From positions 1-42,263 of the forward strand of contig CBDULP010000021.1 in assembly GCA_965368085.1 (NCBI GenBank): a stretch of 42,263 nucleotides of DNA. The letters are read 5' to 3'. The stretch is from Peptoclostridium sp965368085. GTDB lineage: Bacteria > Bacillota > Clostridia > Peptostreptococcales > Peptostreptococcaceae. Numbering within the stretch: position 1 is the stretch's first letter; each line of letters begins with the position of its first letter. Both the position numbers and the translations under genes were made by a program. The notes below the pieces were generated by a model that searched no databases, had not been told where the DNA came from, and saw only the letters and a program-made list of their open reading frames with translations. Shown here piece by piece: positions 16,587-23,416 of the stretch.

Positions 16587-16614
16587 AAAGAGAACCCCGT
16601 ATGAGGTTCTCTTT
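16587..16614 (-). terminator. Terminator of the secreted DUF2680-like gene
   Basis: A perfect 10-bp stem (16587-16596 with 16605-16614) is followed on the minus strand by TTTTTGATTG and lies 12 nt past the stop codon. It also insulates the response-regulator operon, whose promoter must lie between about 16490 and 16590. Confidence 0.85.
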
Positions 16615-16625
16615 CACTTTAAATA

Positions 16626-17123
16626 TTACTTTTCCTGAAACTGTCTAAGACCCTGCCCTTGGCCTTGTCCAAATCCATTGCCAGCTCTTCTTCCCTGGCC
16701 AAATCCCTGGCCTTGTCCATTTCCAGTTCCGCACTGTCCATTTCCACAAGCGCCGTTTAACCTTCCAAGTCCAAGCCTGTTTTGTCCCTGATTAGTTCCA
16801 TCGCACTCTTCCATTCTCTCGATTATAGAGTCCGCCTGCTCCCTTGTCATTGTTCCTTCTGCGACTCTTTCCTCAAGAAGGTCTTTTCTGTTTTCAAGAA
16901 GCTGCTCTTTGAACTCCTCGTATTTCCCCTCTTCCTGAGCAAGCTGTCCGTAAGTCTTTCCGCTTTGCCTGTCCTCGTAAGCCTCTTCTACACTCTTTCC
17001 CGTAACATCCGAATAAATCTGCGCCGGAGTCATAACCGAATCCGCAAATGCAACTGCGCCAAGTGAAAGCACCATCACTCCACCTATTATAAGCTTAGTC
17101 AGTTTTTTAAGTTTTCTCATCAT
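16626..17123 (-). CDS. Exported DUF2680-like protein with Gly/Gln-rich tail
   Basis: A protein of about 165 residues with a signal peptide (RKLKKLTKLIIGGVMVLSLG, then AVAFA as the likely cleavage site). A charged helical domain follows (TYGQLAQEEGKYEEFKEQLL...ERVAEGTMTREQADSIIERM), of the DUF2680 type found in secreted clostridial proteins. The last 55 residues are low-complexity repeats of GQG, NGQ and GFGQG with two cysteines. ATG codons at 17129, 17123 and 17120 are all in frame; the SD site overlaps the first, so 17123 or 17120 is likely. It lies next to, and in the same direction as, a two-component system, and may be its target or part of an envelope stress response. Confidence 0.7.
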   Translation of the reverse strand: MMRKLKKLTKLIIGGVMVLSLGAVAFADSVMTPAQIYSDVTGKSVEEAYEDRQSGKTYGQLAQEEGKYEEFKEQLLENRKDLLEERVAEGTMTREQADSIIERMEECDGTNQGQNRLGLGRLNGACGNGQCGTGNGQGQGFGQGRRAGNGFGQGQGQGLRQFQEK

Positions 17124-17318
17124 GCACATCTCCTCTCAAAATTTTAAGTCTGCCGCCCAATATCCAGATTACAGCATTTATTTTATCTATTTGAGCAAAT
17201 ATGTTTATGCTTGTCTACACTATTGATTGCAGCGGCTTGTTTTGATTTGTTAATATCATTATGCCCATATTTTGTGACAGTAGTGTGAACAAACCGTGTA
17301 GAATCTGACAAAAAACGT

Positions 17319-17347
17319 TTGCTTTAAAAATGCCGTTGTGTTATCAT
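17319..17347 (+). promoter_or_regulatory. Candidate promoter of the thiamine operon
   Basis: TTGCTT (17319-17324) and TATCAT (17342-17347) with a 17-nt spacer lie 33 nt before the TPP riboswitch. The sequence 17130-17318 between the divergent operons holds no gene. Confidence 0.45.
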
Positions 17348-17380
17348 CTAACTGTAATTTGAATTCAATGTTTTTTTAAG

Positions 17381-17470
17381 AACTAGGGGTGCCGGATGGA
17401 CCGGCTGAGATAAAGATGTATTTCTTTAACCCTCAACCTGATCTGGATAATGCCAGCGTAGGGAAGTTTG
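17381..17470 (+). ncRNA. TPP riboswitch (THI element)
   Basis: The conserved thiamine-pyrophosphate aptamer is clear: GGGGTGCC near 17386-17393, CTGAGA at 17405-17410, then ACCTGATCTGGATAATGCC near 17436-17454 and GCGTAGGGA near 17456. The closing helix joins AACT at 17381 to AGTT near 17465. It controls thiW and thiC downstream through the terminator at 17497-17529. Confidence 0.96.
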
Positions 17471-17496
17471 GGCGATAGTGTATATTACACTCAAAG

Positions 17497-17529
17497 CATA
17501 AATCCTTATACTGGGTTTGTGTTTTTTTT
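17497..17529 (+). terminator. Expression-platform terminator of the TPP riboswitch
   Basis: CATAAATCC (17497-17505) pairs along its whole length, with two G-T pairs, with GGGTTTGTG (17513-17521). Eight T residues follow. A small hairpin GTGTA/TACAC at 17478-17490 lies between aptamer and terminator and may take part in the switch. TPP binding would favour termination before thiW. Confidence 0.88.
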
Positions 17530-17629
17530 ATTTTCACAAATCCTTTTCGCTAAAATTTCTCTCCTGACCTAACGCCAGTATTCGGCATATTTGAAAAAAA
17601 ATTCATTTTCAAAGGAAGGAGAATATAGT

Positions 17630-18127
17630 ATGAACGTCAGAAAACTTACCTTTTCAGCACTTCTTGTGGCAATAGGCACAATAACAGGACACATGATATA
17701 CATACCTGTGGGCATTGCCAAATGTTTCCCCATGCAACACACAATAAATGTAATATCGGCAGTTCTTCTTGGCCCTTGGTATTCAGTGGCGAATGCGTTT
17801 TTGATATCGCTTCTTAGAAACATACTCGGAACCGGTTCCCCTCTTGCGTTCCCAGGAAGCATGATAGGCGCGGCAATCGCATCGTTTGCTTATCTGAAGT
17901 CAAGAAACATGTACTTTGCCGCAGCCGGCGAAATCACAGGCACTGGAATAATAGGAGCGCTGCTTTCATTCCCCATAGCGTACTTCATAATGGGAAAACA
18001 AGTCGGAGCGCTATTTTTCATAATTCCATTCATGGCAAGCACAATAGGCGGAAGCCTCATAGGCCTTGTGATTTTGAAGTCCGCACAGTTTTCAGGAGTG
18101 TTCAAAAGCATAAAAACCGCGCGATAG
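17630..18127 (+). CDS. thiW: ThiW, predicted S component of an ECF transporter for a thiamine precursor
   Basis: A 165-residue integral membrane protein with five to six hydrophobic segments, starting KLTFSALLVAIGTITGHMIYIPVG and containing AKCFPMQHTINVISAVLLGPWYSVANAFLIS. This is the ThiW family of energy-coupling-factor substrate-binding components, predicted to import the thiazole moiety of thiamine. The position directly behind a TPP riboswitch supports that. Shared ECF ATPases and the T component are not in this window and would be encoded elsewhere. GGAAGGAG lies before the ATG at 17630; an earlier in-frame codon at 17591 lacks a ribosome site. Confidence 0.9.
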   Translation: MNVRKLTFSALLVAIGTITGHMIYIPVGIAKCFPMQHTINVISAVLLGPWYSVANAFLISLLRNILGTGSPLAFPGSMIGAAIASFAYLKSRNMYFAAAGEITGTGIIGALLSFPIAYFIMGKQVGALFFIIPFMASTIGGSLIGLVILKSAQFSGVFKSIKTAR

Positions 18128-18232
18128 AGAAAGCGGGCTAAAGCCTAAACAGATTCACCGGCCTCATGGCCTGAAATATAAAAAAGTAAAAGCTAGACAT
18201 AACCTATACAAAGTCGAAAAGGAGAATAAATC

Positions 18233-19549
18233 ATGAAAAATTACACTACTCAAATGGATGCCGCAAGAAAGGGCATACTTACAAAAGAAATTGAAGCAGT
18301 TGCAAAAAAAGAAAAAATGGAAACTTCAAAACTCATGGAGCTCGTTGCAAGCGGAAGAGTTGCAATCCCGGCCAACAAAAACCACGTATCCTTAAGTCCT
18401 GAAGGTGTTGGAGAAGGGCTTAGAACCAAGATAAACGTAAACCTTGGCATATCAAAAGACTGCCGTTGCATAGACACAGAGCTTGAAAAGGTTAAAAAGG
18501 CAATAGACATGAAAGCTGAAGCCATAATGGATCTTAGCTCTTTCGGAAAGACTGAGGAATTCAGAAAAAGAGTCGTAGAGATGTCTCCTGCAATGATAGG
18601 AACAGTTCCTATGTACGATGCTGTTGGATTTTACGACAAGGAGCTTAAGGACATAACTGCTGAAGAATTTTTGGATGTTGTAAGAAAGCACGCCGAAGAC
18701 GGAGTTGACTTCATGACCATACACGCAGGAGTCAACAGGGAGACCGCTCACATATTCAAGAGAAACTCAAGACTTACAAACATAGTTTCAAGGGGAGGAT
18801 CTCTTCTTTACGCATGGATGGAGCTTACAGGAAACGAAAACCCATTCTATGAGTACTATGACGAGCTTCTTGACATATGCGCGGAGTATGATGTTACAAT
18901 AAGCCTTGGAGACGCGTGCAGACCTGGAAGCATCGCCGACTCTACAGATGCAAGCCAGATAAAAGAGCTTATTCTTCTTGGAGAGCTTACAAAGAGAGCT
19001 TGGGAGAAAAACGTTCAAATAATAGTTGAAGGGCCTGGACACATGAGCCTTAACGAAATACAGTCTAATATGCTTCTTCAGAAGAAACTTTGCCACGGAG
19101 CGCCTTTCTATGTGCTTGGACCTATAGTTACTGACGTAGCTCCAGGATATGACCACATAACAAGTGCAATAGGCGGAGCGATAGCCGCTGCAAGCGGAGC
19201 AGACTTCCTATGCTATGTGACTCCGGCAGAGCACCTTAGACTTCCTGACCTTGACGACATGAAAGAAGGCATAATAGCTTCAAGAATCGCTGCACACGCT
19301 GCAGACATAGCAAAGGGCATACCTGGAGCAAGAGACTGGGACAACAGCATGAGCAAGGCTAGAGCCGAGCTTGACTGGGAGAAGATGTTCGAGCTTTCAA
19401 TGGATCCTGAAAAGGCAAGAAAATACAGGGAGTCATCTGTTCCTGCACACGAGGACTCGTGCACTATGTGCGGAAAAATGTGCGCCGTAAGAACCATGAA
19501 CAGGGTTATGGCCGGAAAAGACATAAACATCCTTAGAAACGACGACTAA
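18233..19549 (+). CDS. thiC: Phosphomethylpyrimidine synthase ThiC
   Basis: A 438-residue ThiC of the short clostridial type. This radical-SAM enzyme rearranges 5-aminoimidazole ribotide into the hydroxymethylpyrimidine phosphate of thiamine. The TIM-barrel core is clear (MDLSSFGKTEEFR, DFMTIHAGVN, SRGGSLLYAWM, SLGDACRPGS, VEGPGHMSLNEI, VTDVAPGYDHITSAIGGA). The C-terminal cluster motif is CTMCGKMC, spaced C-x2-C-x3-C, one residue shorter than the C-x2-C-x4-C of long ThiC proteins. AAAAGGAG precedes the ATG. The 105-bp gap after thiW contains small hairpins but no terminator, so both are probably co-transcribed under the riboswitch. Other thi genes are not nearby. Confidence 0.97.
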   Translation: MKNYTTQMDAARKGILTKEIEAVAKKEKMETSKLMELVASGRVAIPANKNHVSLSPEGVGEGLRTKINVNLGISKDCRCIDTELEKVKKAIDMKAEAIMDLSSFGKTEEFRKRVVEMSPAMIGTVPMYDAVGFYDKELKDITAEEFLDVVRKHAEDGVDFMTIHAGVNRETAHIFKRNSRLTNIVSRGGSLLYAWMELTGNENPFYEYYDELLDICAEYDVTISLGDACRPGSIADSTDASQIKELILLGELTKRAWEKNVQIIVEGPGHMSLNEIQSNMLLQKKLCHGAPFYVLGPIVTDVAPGYDHITSAIGGAIAAASGADFLCYVTPAEHLRLPDLDDMKEGIIASRIAAHAADIAKGIPGARDWDNSMSKARAELDWEKMFELSMDPEKARKYRESSVPAHEDSCTMCGKMCAVRTMNRVMAGKDINILRNDD

Positions 19550-19621
19550 TAAAGGTCACGTTTCTTAAAGCTTTAAAAAGACATGTAAATGCATTAATTT
19601 CAAATTATGCATATAATATAT

Positions 19622-19813
19622 AGGACTCTGGCAGGACAAACGGCAGCCATTTTACGTTTTTGGATTTCCAACATCTCATGCATGCTGATCGCCGGGAAAC
19701 TTTGAAACTCGCTACGCTCAAAAAGTCAAAGTTTCCTGCGGCTCCAGCTCGCATTTCGATTATAAATCCACAAAACTCCATAAAGCGAGCCTGTTTATCC
19801 GCTCCAGAGTCCT
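19622..19813 (-). ncRNA. 192-bp imperfect inverted repeat: candidate structured RNA or MITE
   Basis: AGGACTCTGG at 19622-19631 is the exact complement of 19804-19813. GGAAACTTTGA at 19695-19705 is the exact complement of 19726-19736. Between these anchors the two arms match imperfectly along about 84 bp with a 20-nt apical loop. The minus strand also offers a competing local pairing of GCTCGC with GCGAGC. A minus-strand promoter is possible (TTTATT 20011-20016, 17 nt, TATAAT at 19988-19993). The element is flanked, on the left directly, by 12-bp direct repeats CATATAATATAT (19610-19621 and 19875-19886), which would instead suit an inserted MITE of about 253 bp. The frame across it on the minus strand is an artefact in my view. 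The large conserved raiA-type RNA of Firmicutes is one identity to test. Confidence 0.5.
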
Positions 19814-20066
19814 TTTGTAATACATTCTGTCGCTTCACACGCCATTCAAATCATAAAATTCCGCAAACTCCTTTCATATAATATATGCGAAGCATAGATA
19901 GCGGCGCAGCTAAATTATCTGACATTGACATGTACCTCATATGCTTTTATACACCACCTAAAATGTACACTTTTCCATCAATATGGTATTATATACTCAT
20001 GCGTAAATGTAATAAATTTTATAAATCCGGATTAATATAAAACCTCATACATAGGACGGTGATTTT

Positions 20067-20825
20067 ATGACTATATATTCTTGGAATGTCAACGGAATAA
20101 GGGCTATTGCAAAGAAGGGATTCTTCGAGTGGATTAATGCTAATGCTCCCGATATTTTATGCCTGCAAGAGACAAAAGCGCATATAGAACAGCTTGACGA
20201 CAGCCTTATAAACATACCCGGCTACAGCTCGTATTTCTGCTCTGGAAAAAGAAAGGGCTACAGCGGAGTTGCCATTTATTCCAAAATCGAGCCCAACCTC
20301 GTGGAATATGGTATCGGTATAGAGCGCTTTGACGAAGAGGGCCGGATAATAATCGCACATTACGACGAGTTCACTCTTTTGAACATATATTTCCCAAACG
20401 GCCAAAAAGACGACGAAAGACTTTCATACAAGCTTGAATTCTACGACGCAATACTCGAATACTGCAATGGGTTAAAAGCGGACGGCAAGAAACTTGTAAT
20501 CTGCGGAGACTACAATACTGCCCACAGAGAAATAGATCTTAAAAACCCAAAGGCTAACTCAAAGACCTCGGGCTTTTTGCCTGTTGAAAGAGAATGGATG
20601 GACAAGTTCATACAAAACGGATATGTAGATACATTCAGACATTTTTACCCTGAAGAGATCAAGTATTCGTGGTGGAGCTACAGATTCAAGGCTAGGGAGA
20701 GAAACGCAGGCTGGAGAATAGACTACCACTTCGTATCGGATAACATGCTCGATATGATAAAGGGCGCAGACATACTAAATGACGTCCACGGCTCGGACCA
20801 CTGCCCAGTGGTTATTTACACATAA
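20067..20825 (+). CDS. xth: Exodeoxyribonuclease III / AP endonuclease
   Basis: A 252-residue member of the exonuclease III (ExoA/Xth) family, which incises abasic sites and trims 3' ends in base-excision repair. Catalytic motifs are in order: SWNVNGIRA (Asn7 region), LCLQETKA (metal-binding Glu), GYSGVAIYSK, CGDYNTAHREIDL (Asp/Asn pair), the loop WWSYRFKARERNAGWRIDY, and the final SDHCPVV (Asp-His). The length is normal. The ribosome site is weak (GGACGGTGA). The 500-bp region upstream (19550-20066) contains the structured element described separately. A weak hairpin near 20832-20856 lies before the convergent gene. Confidence 0.95.
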   Translation: MTIYSWNVNGIRAIAKKGFFEWINANAPDILCLQETKAHIEQLDDSLINIPGYSSYFCSGKRKGYSGVAIYSKIEPNLVEYGIGIERFDEEGRIIIAHYDEFTLLNIYFPNGQKDDERLSYKLEFYDAILEYCNGLKADGKKLVICGDYNTAHREIDLKNPKANSKTSGFLPVEREWMDKFIQNGYVDTFRHFYPEEIKYSWWSYRFKARERNAGWRIDYHFVSDNMLDMIKGADILNDVHGSDHCPVVIYT

Positions 20826-20865
20826 ATAACAAAAAAGAAAGCCATAAGACTTTCCCTTTCACACT

Positions 20866-21303
20866 TTAGTATACGTGGGGCTGCTCGTCAAATTCAGAGT
20901 AGTCCCCTTTTTTGTCTTTTATTTCTTCATATGTCTTTTGTAGCTGCTTTATATGCATGTTCGCAATGTCTTGTATTTCCTGCTCCATTTTCTCATCATC
21001 TTCGTCCATTTCAAGCTTTACAGTCCATACGGGATTGAAGTACGTATCGTCCTCTTCAACGCTCTTTGCCTTTTCTTCCAAAGCAGAGATGTCATAATAG
21101 TCAAATACAGCCGCAAATTCCCAGTCCTCAAGGTCCTTGTCCGTTGTAACCTTCATGACTATGTCATATCTGCCATCAGTCTTCTCAGCATATATCCCGC
21201 CTATTATCTCGCCGTTTTTTTCTATGTCGTAGCTTGCAATTTCTTTTTCCAAGATGCCGGTTTCAATATCTTTTTCCATAACTATTATTCTAAATGGCTC
21301 CAT
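20866..21303 (-). CDS. Acidic protein resembling DUF6762, downstream of a DUF1292 gene
   Basis: A 145-residue very acidic protein (FRIIVMEKDIETGILEKEIASYDI, VMKVTTDKDLEDWEFAAVFDYYD). It resembles clostridial proteins filed under DUF6762; I make this match from memory. No membrane segment or catalytic signature is visible. An AAAGGAG site sits 8 nt before the ATG at 21303, and earlier in-frame codons up to 21381 overlap the upstream gene and lack a site. It starts 19 nt after the DUF1292 stop codon, so the two form an operon. Function unknown. Confidence 0.68.
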   Translation of the reverse strand: MEPFRIIVMEKDIETGILEKEIASYDIEKNGEIIGGIYAEKTDGRYDIVMKVTTDKDLEDWEFAAVFDYYDISALEEKAKSVEEDDTYFNPVWTVKLEMDEDDEKMEQEIQDIANMHIKQLQKTYEEIKDKKGDYSEFDEQPHVY

Positions 21304-21322
21304 ATTCAAGTCTCCTTTAGAA

Positions 21323-21568
21323 CTATTCTTCATCAAAATATGAATTGTATTCTTCAACAACTTTTTCGAATTCGTCTTCATCTTCTACGGCTTCATATCT
21401 GAACTTTCCATCTTCATCTATCTTTCTGTAGACATATGCATCATCTTCGTCTCCAGGATCCGCTAGAAGCACATATACTACCCCTTCCATCTCTATTTCT
21501 TCTACAAGTTCAAATTCAACTTCATTTCCCTCTTCATCCTTAAGTATCACCATGTTTTTTTCTTCCAT
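21323..21568 (-). CDS. DUF1292 family protein
   Basis: An 81-residue acidic DUF1292 protein (MVILKDEEGNEVEFELVEEI, EGVVYVLLADPGDEDDAYVYR, DEDGKFRYEAVEDEDEFEKV). The family is widespread in Firmicutes, frequently near the yrrK/ruvX-type genes, and has no proven function. Compared with the DUF1292 protein at 13710-14081, this one has no metal-binding extension and is of the usual length. TTAGGAGG lies before the ATG at 21568. It is the first gene of a two-gene operon with the DUF6762-like gene. Confidence 0.85.
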   Translation of the reverse strand: MEEKNMVILKDEEGNEVEFELVEEIEMEGVVYVLLADPGDEDDAYVYRKIDEDGKFRYEAVEDEDEFEKVVEEYNSYFDEE

Positions 21569-21649
21569 TGTAAGCCTCCTAAAATATTTTTTATACTGCC
21601 AAGACAATTATATTATCCCTGCCTCCACATGTACACAGATATTTTTCTT

Positions 21650-22114
21650 CTATTTTTCCCGTTCAAGCATTATAAGCGAATCCTCTACATATTTCCTGTC
21701 TTTGAACTCCAAAAGTGCGGCCTGCCCTTTTTTATAGTGAACCTGCCTTCCGCTTATCTCACTTGTCCATTCACTCACATAAGGCTCATGCCCCACGACT
21801 ATAAGACAGTCCGTTCCATCAAGCTGTTTCATTTCCTCAATAAGCTGTTTTGATGTGCCGTCTTCGATAAAATCCTTTTGCTGAATATAATGTATGTCTA
21901 AAGTGTCTTCTATTATCTTTGCTGTCTGCCACGCCCTTGTGAGAGGGCTCGTCCATATGTATACATTGCTGCATCTAGTTATAAGAGGTTTTATCTGAAG
22001 CGCAGTATTTTCCGCCTGCTCCACGCCCTTTGGCACAAGCTCTCTTTTCGAATCATTCTCAACGATTCCTCTTTCCTGAGCCTTTGCGTGCCTTACTATT
22101 ATAAGTCTCATCAT
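21650..22114 (-). CDS. SixA-like histidine phosphatase
   Basis: A protein of about 154 residues from the histidine-phosphatase superfamily, SixA-like branch. The nucleophile motif is RLIIVRHAKAQERG, with RHA in place of the RHG of phosphoglycerate mutases, as in SixA. The second Arg lies in TSPLTRAWQTAKII and the second catalytic His in CLIVVGHEPYV. SixA removes phosphate from phospho-His of signalling or PTS proteins; a different small phosphate ester is also possible. The frame opens at a GTG at 22120 that overlaps the AAGGGGTGA site, so the ATG at 22114 or 22111 is the likely start. It stands alone between two small-gene units. Confidence 0.82.
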   Translation of the reverse strand: MMRLIIVRHAKAQERGIVENDSKRELVPKGVEQAENTALQIKPLITRCSNVYIWTSPLTRAWQTAKIIEDTLDIHYIQQKDFIEDGTSKQLIEEMKQLDGTDCLIVVGHEPYVSEWTSEISGRQVHYKKGQAALLEFKDRKYVEDSLIMLEREK

Positions 22115-22251
22115 TGTCACCCCTTTTCATCAATGCACAAGCTGTTTTGCCATTATATGGTTTAAATTACCCCTGTAAAAATAATTTAAACTCTATCAAA
22201 CAACTCTTATATAAATACTATATTCCAAAAGTCGAATAGTGTCAAAAAAAC

Positions 22252-22283
22252 AGCCTCATAAGTTAGTTTTCCCTTATGAGGCT
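22252..22283 (-). terminator. Terminator overlapping the end of the 47-codon gene
   Basis: A perfect 11-bp stem (22252-22262 with 22273-22283) is followed on the minus strand by GTTTTTTTGAC. The stop codon of the small gene (22263-22265) lies inside the 10-nt loop, so the last codons form the ascending arm. Confidence 0.88.
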
Positions 22284-22406
22284 TGTATATAGAGTTATTT
22301 TCTCGTCTATTGATGTCTTAAGTTTTTCATAGTGCTCCGGCTTGTCTTTCTGGCCCTTTATCATTTCAAACAGCATGTCCATCCTGTTTGCATCGATCTC
22401 TTGCAT
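22263..22406 (-). CDS. Short unrecognised protein, 47 aa
   Basis: A 47-residue reading frame on the minus strand: MQEIDANRMDMLFEMIKGQK followed by DKPEHYEKLKTSIDEK and a short LYTSLIREN tail. It is hydrophilic and mostly helical. GGGAGGGAG lies 8 nt before the ATG at 22406, and the terminator overlaps its 3' end. A ribosome site, a clean start and a terminator placed exactly at the stop codon make it a convincing small gene. I do not know the family. It may be a small helical adaptor or regulator. Confidence 0.65.
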   Translation of the reverse strand: MQEIDANRMDMLFEMIKGQKDKPEHYEKLKTSIDEKITLYTSLIREN

Positions 22407-22625
22407 GGTTTATGCTCCCTCCCGTAAATACTTATACGCTATATATACCCTTTTGTGTTCATAAAACTCATTTTAAATATTAATATAATGAGGAATATCT
22501 TTCAAGCGCATTTACACAACCTTAAACCTTTTTAACGTCATCTTAACGCCGCCGTAATATTTTCTTAAAGATGCAGTCATAAAATGGACTCAGAAAGAAA
22601 AATAGAACATAAGGAGAGTAATATA

Positions 22626-23210
22626 ATGAAAATCAATTTGTGCATAGACATCGACGGTACTGTAACAGAGCCTTACTACTGGCTTGAAAGGGCTAACAGC
22701 CATTTCGGATGCAATATCAAACCCTGCGATGTCACAAGCTACGACATCCACAAGGTGATAGGCGTCAGCGACGAAGAGTATATTGAATTTTACAACCAGT
22801 GCTGCCACGAGCTTCACATGGAGTCTGAAATAAGAGAGCATTCAAAGGACATCATATCGAGGCTGTCGTCATTTTGCAGAATAAACTACGTGACTGCAAG
22901 GCAGAAGGTGCTTCAGCTCACCACTGAAAACTGGCTTAAAAAACACGACATAATGCTTGGAAGCCTTCATCTTCTTGGTTCCCACTACAAGGTTGAAAAG
23001 GCAAGGGAACTCGACTGCGACATATTCATAGAAGACAGGTATGAAAACGCATTGGAGATTTCAAATGCAGGATTCGATGTACTTCTAATAGACTGCGAGT
23101 ACAACCAAGGGCCTCTTCCTGAGAATGTAACGCGCGTATCCACATGGCACCAGATAGAGTCTGAAATTCAACAATACGCTCAAAAAAACAAAAAACAGGA
23201 GATTGCATAA
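22626..23210 (+). CDS. 5'-nucleotidase/deoxyribonucleotidase of the HAD superfamily (NT5C type)
   Basis: A 194-residue HAD protein. Motif I is LCIDIDGTVTEPYYW at the very N-terminus, giving the DxDGT nucleophile. Motif II is NYVTAR, and motif IV is CDIFIEDRYENALEI. The layout and length fit the 5'(3')-deoxyribonucleotidase (NT5C, YqfW-like) family, which dephosphorylates nucleoside monophosphates. ATAAGGAG precedes the ATG at 22626; the earlier in-frame codon at 22584 has none. It is transcribed alone. Its stop codon lies in the loop of an 8-bp hairpin (23196-23203 with 23215-23222). Confidence 0.8.
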   Translation: MKINLCIDIDGTVTEPYYWLERANSHFGCNIKPCDVTSYDIHKVIGVSDEEYIEFYNQCCHELHMESEIREHSKDIISRLSSFCRINYVTARQKVLQLTTENWLKKHDIMLGSLHLLGSHYKVEKARELDCDIFIEDRYENALEISNAGFDVLLIDCEYNQGPLPENVTRVSTWHQIESEIQQYAQKNKKQEIA

Positions 23211-23229
23211 ACTCATCTCCTGCGCTGCC

Positions 23230-23259
23230 AAGAGGTGTCTTCTAAAGACGTCTTTTTTT
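23230..23259 (+). terminator. Terminator after the nucleotidase gene
   Basis: AAGAGGTGTCTT (23230-23241) pairs over 12 positions, including G-T pairs, with 23245-23256 around a 3-nt loop and runs into a T-tract. Confidence 0.8.
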
Positions 23260-23416
23260 ATCGCCTTCAATACCCCCGTGCTTTTTAACATGGGTTTTAC
23301 AAAAATAACATGGATTCAATCCTCTATAGGCCTTTTTTCAGTAGAATATAGGCAGCGGGTTTTTTGTGAAAATCCATATGTATTTTAAATATCAAGAAGA
23401 CTTAGGGGTGACTTTT

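Noticed and set aside
19605..19838. 77-codon minus-strand frame across the 192-bp inverted repeat
   Set aside because: The frame follows the inverted repeat, has no ribosome site and no domain. I treat it as an accidental frame through a structured RNA or repeat.
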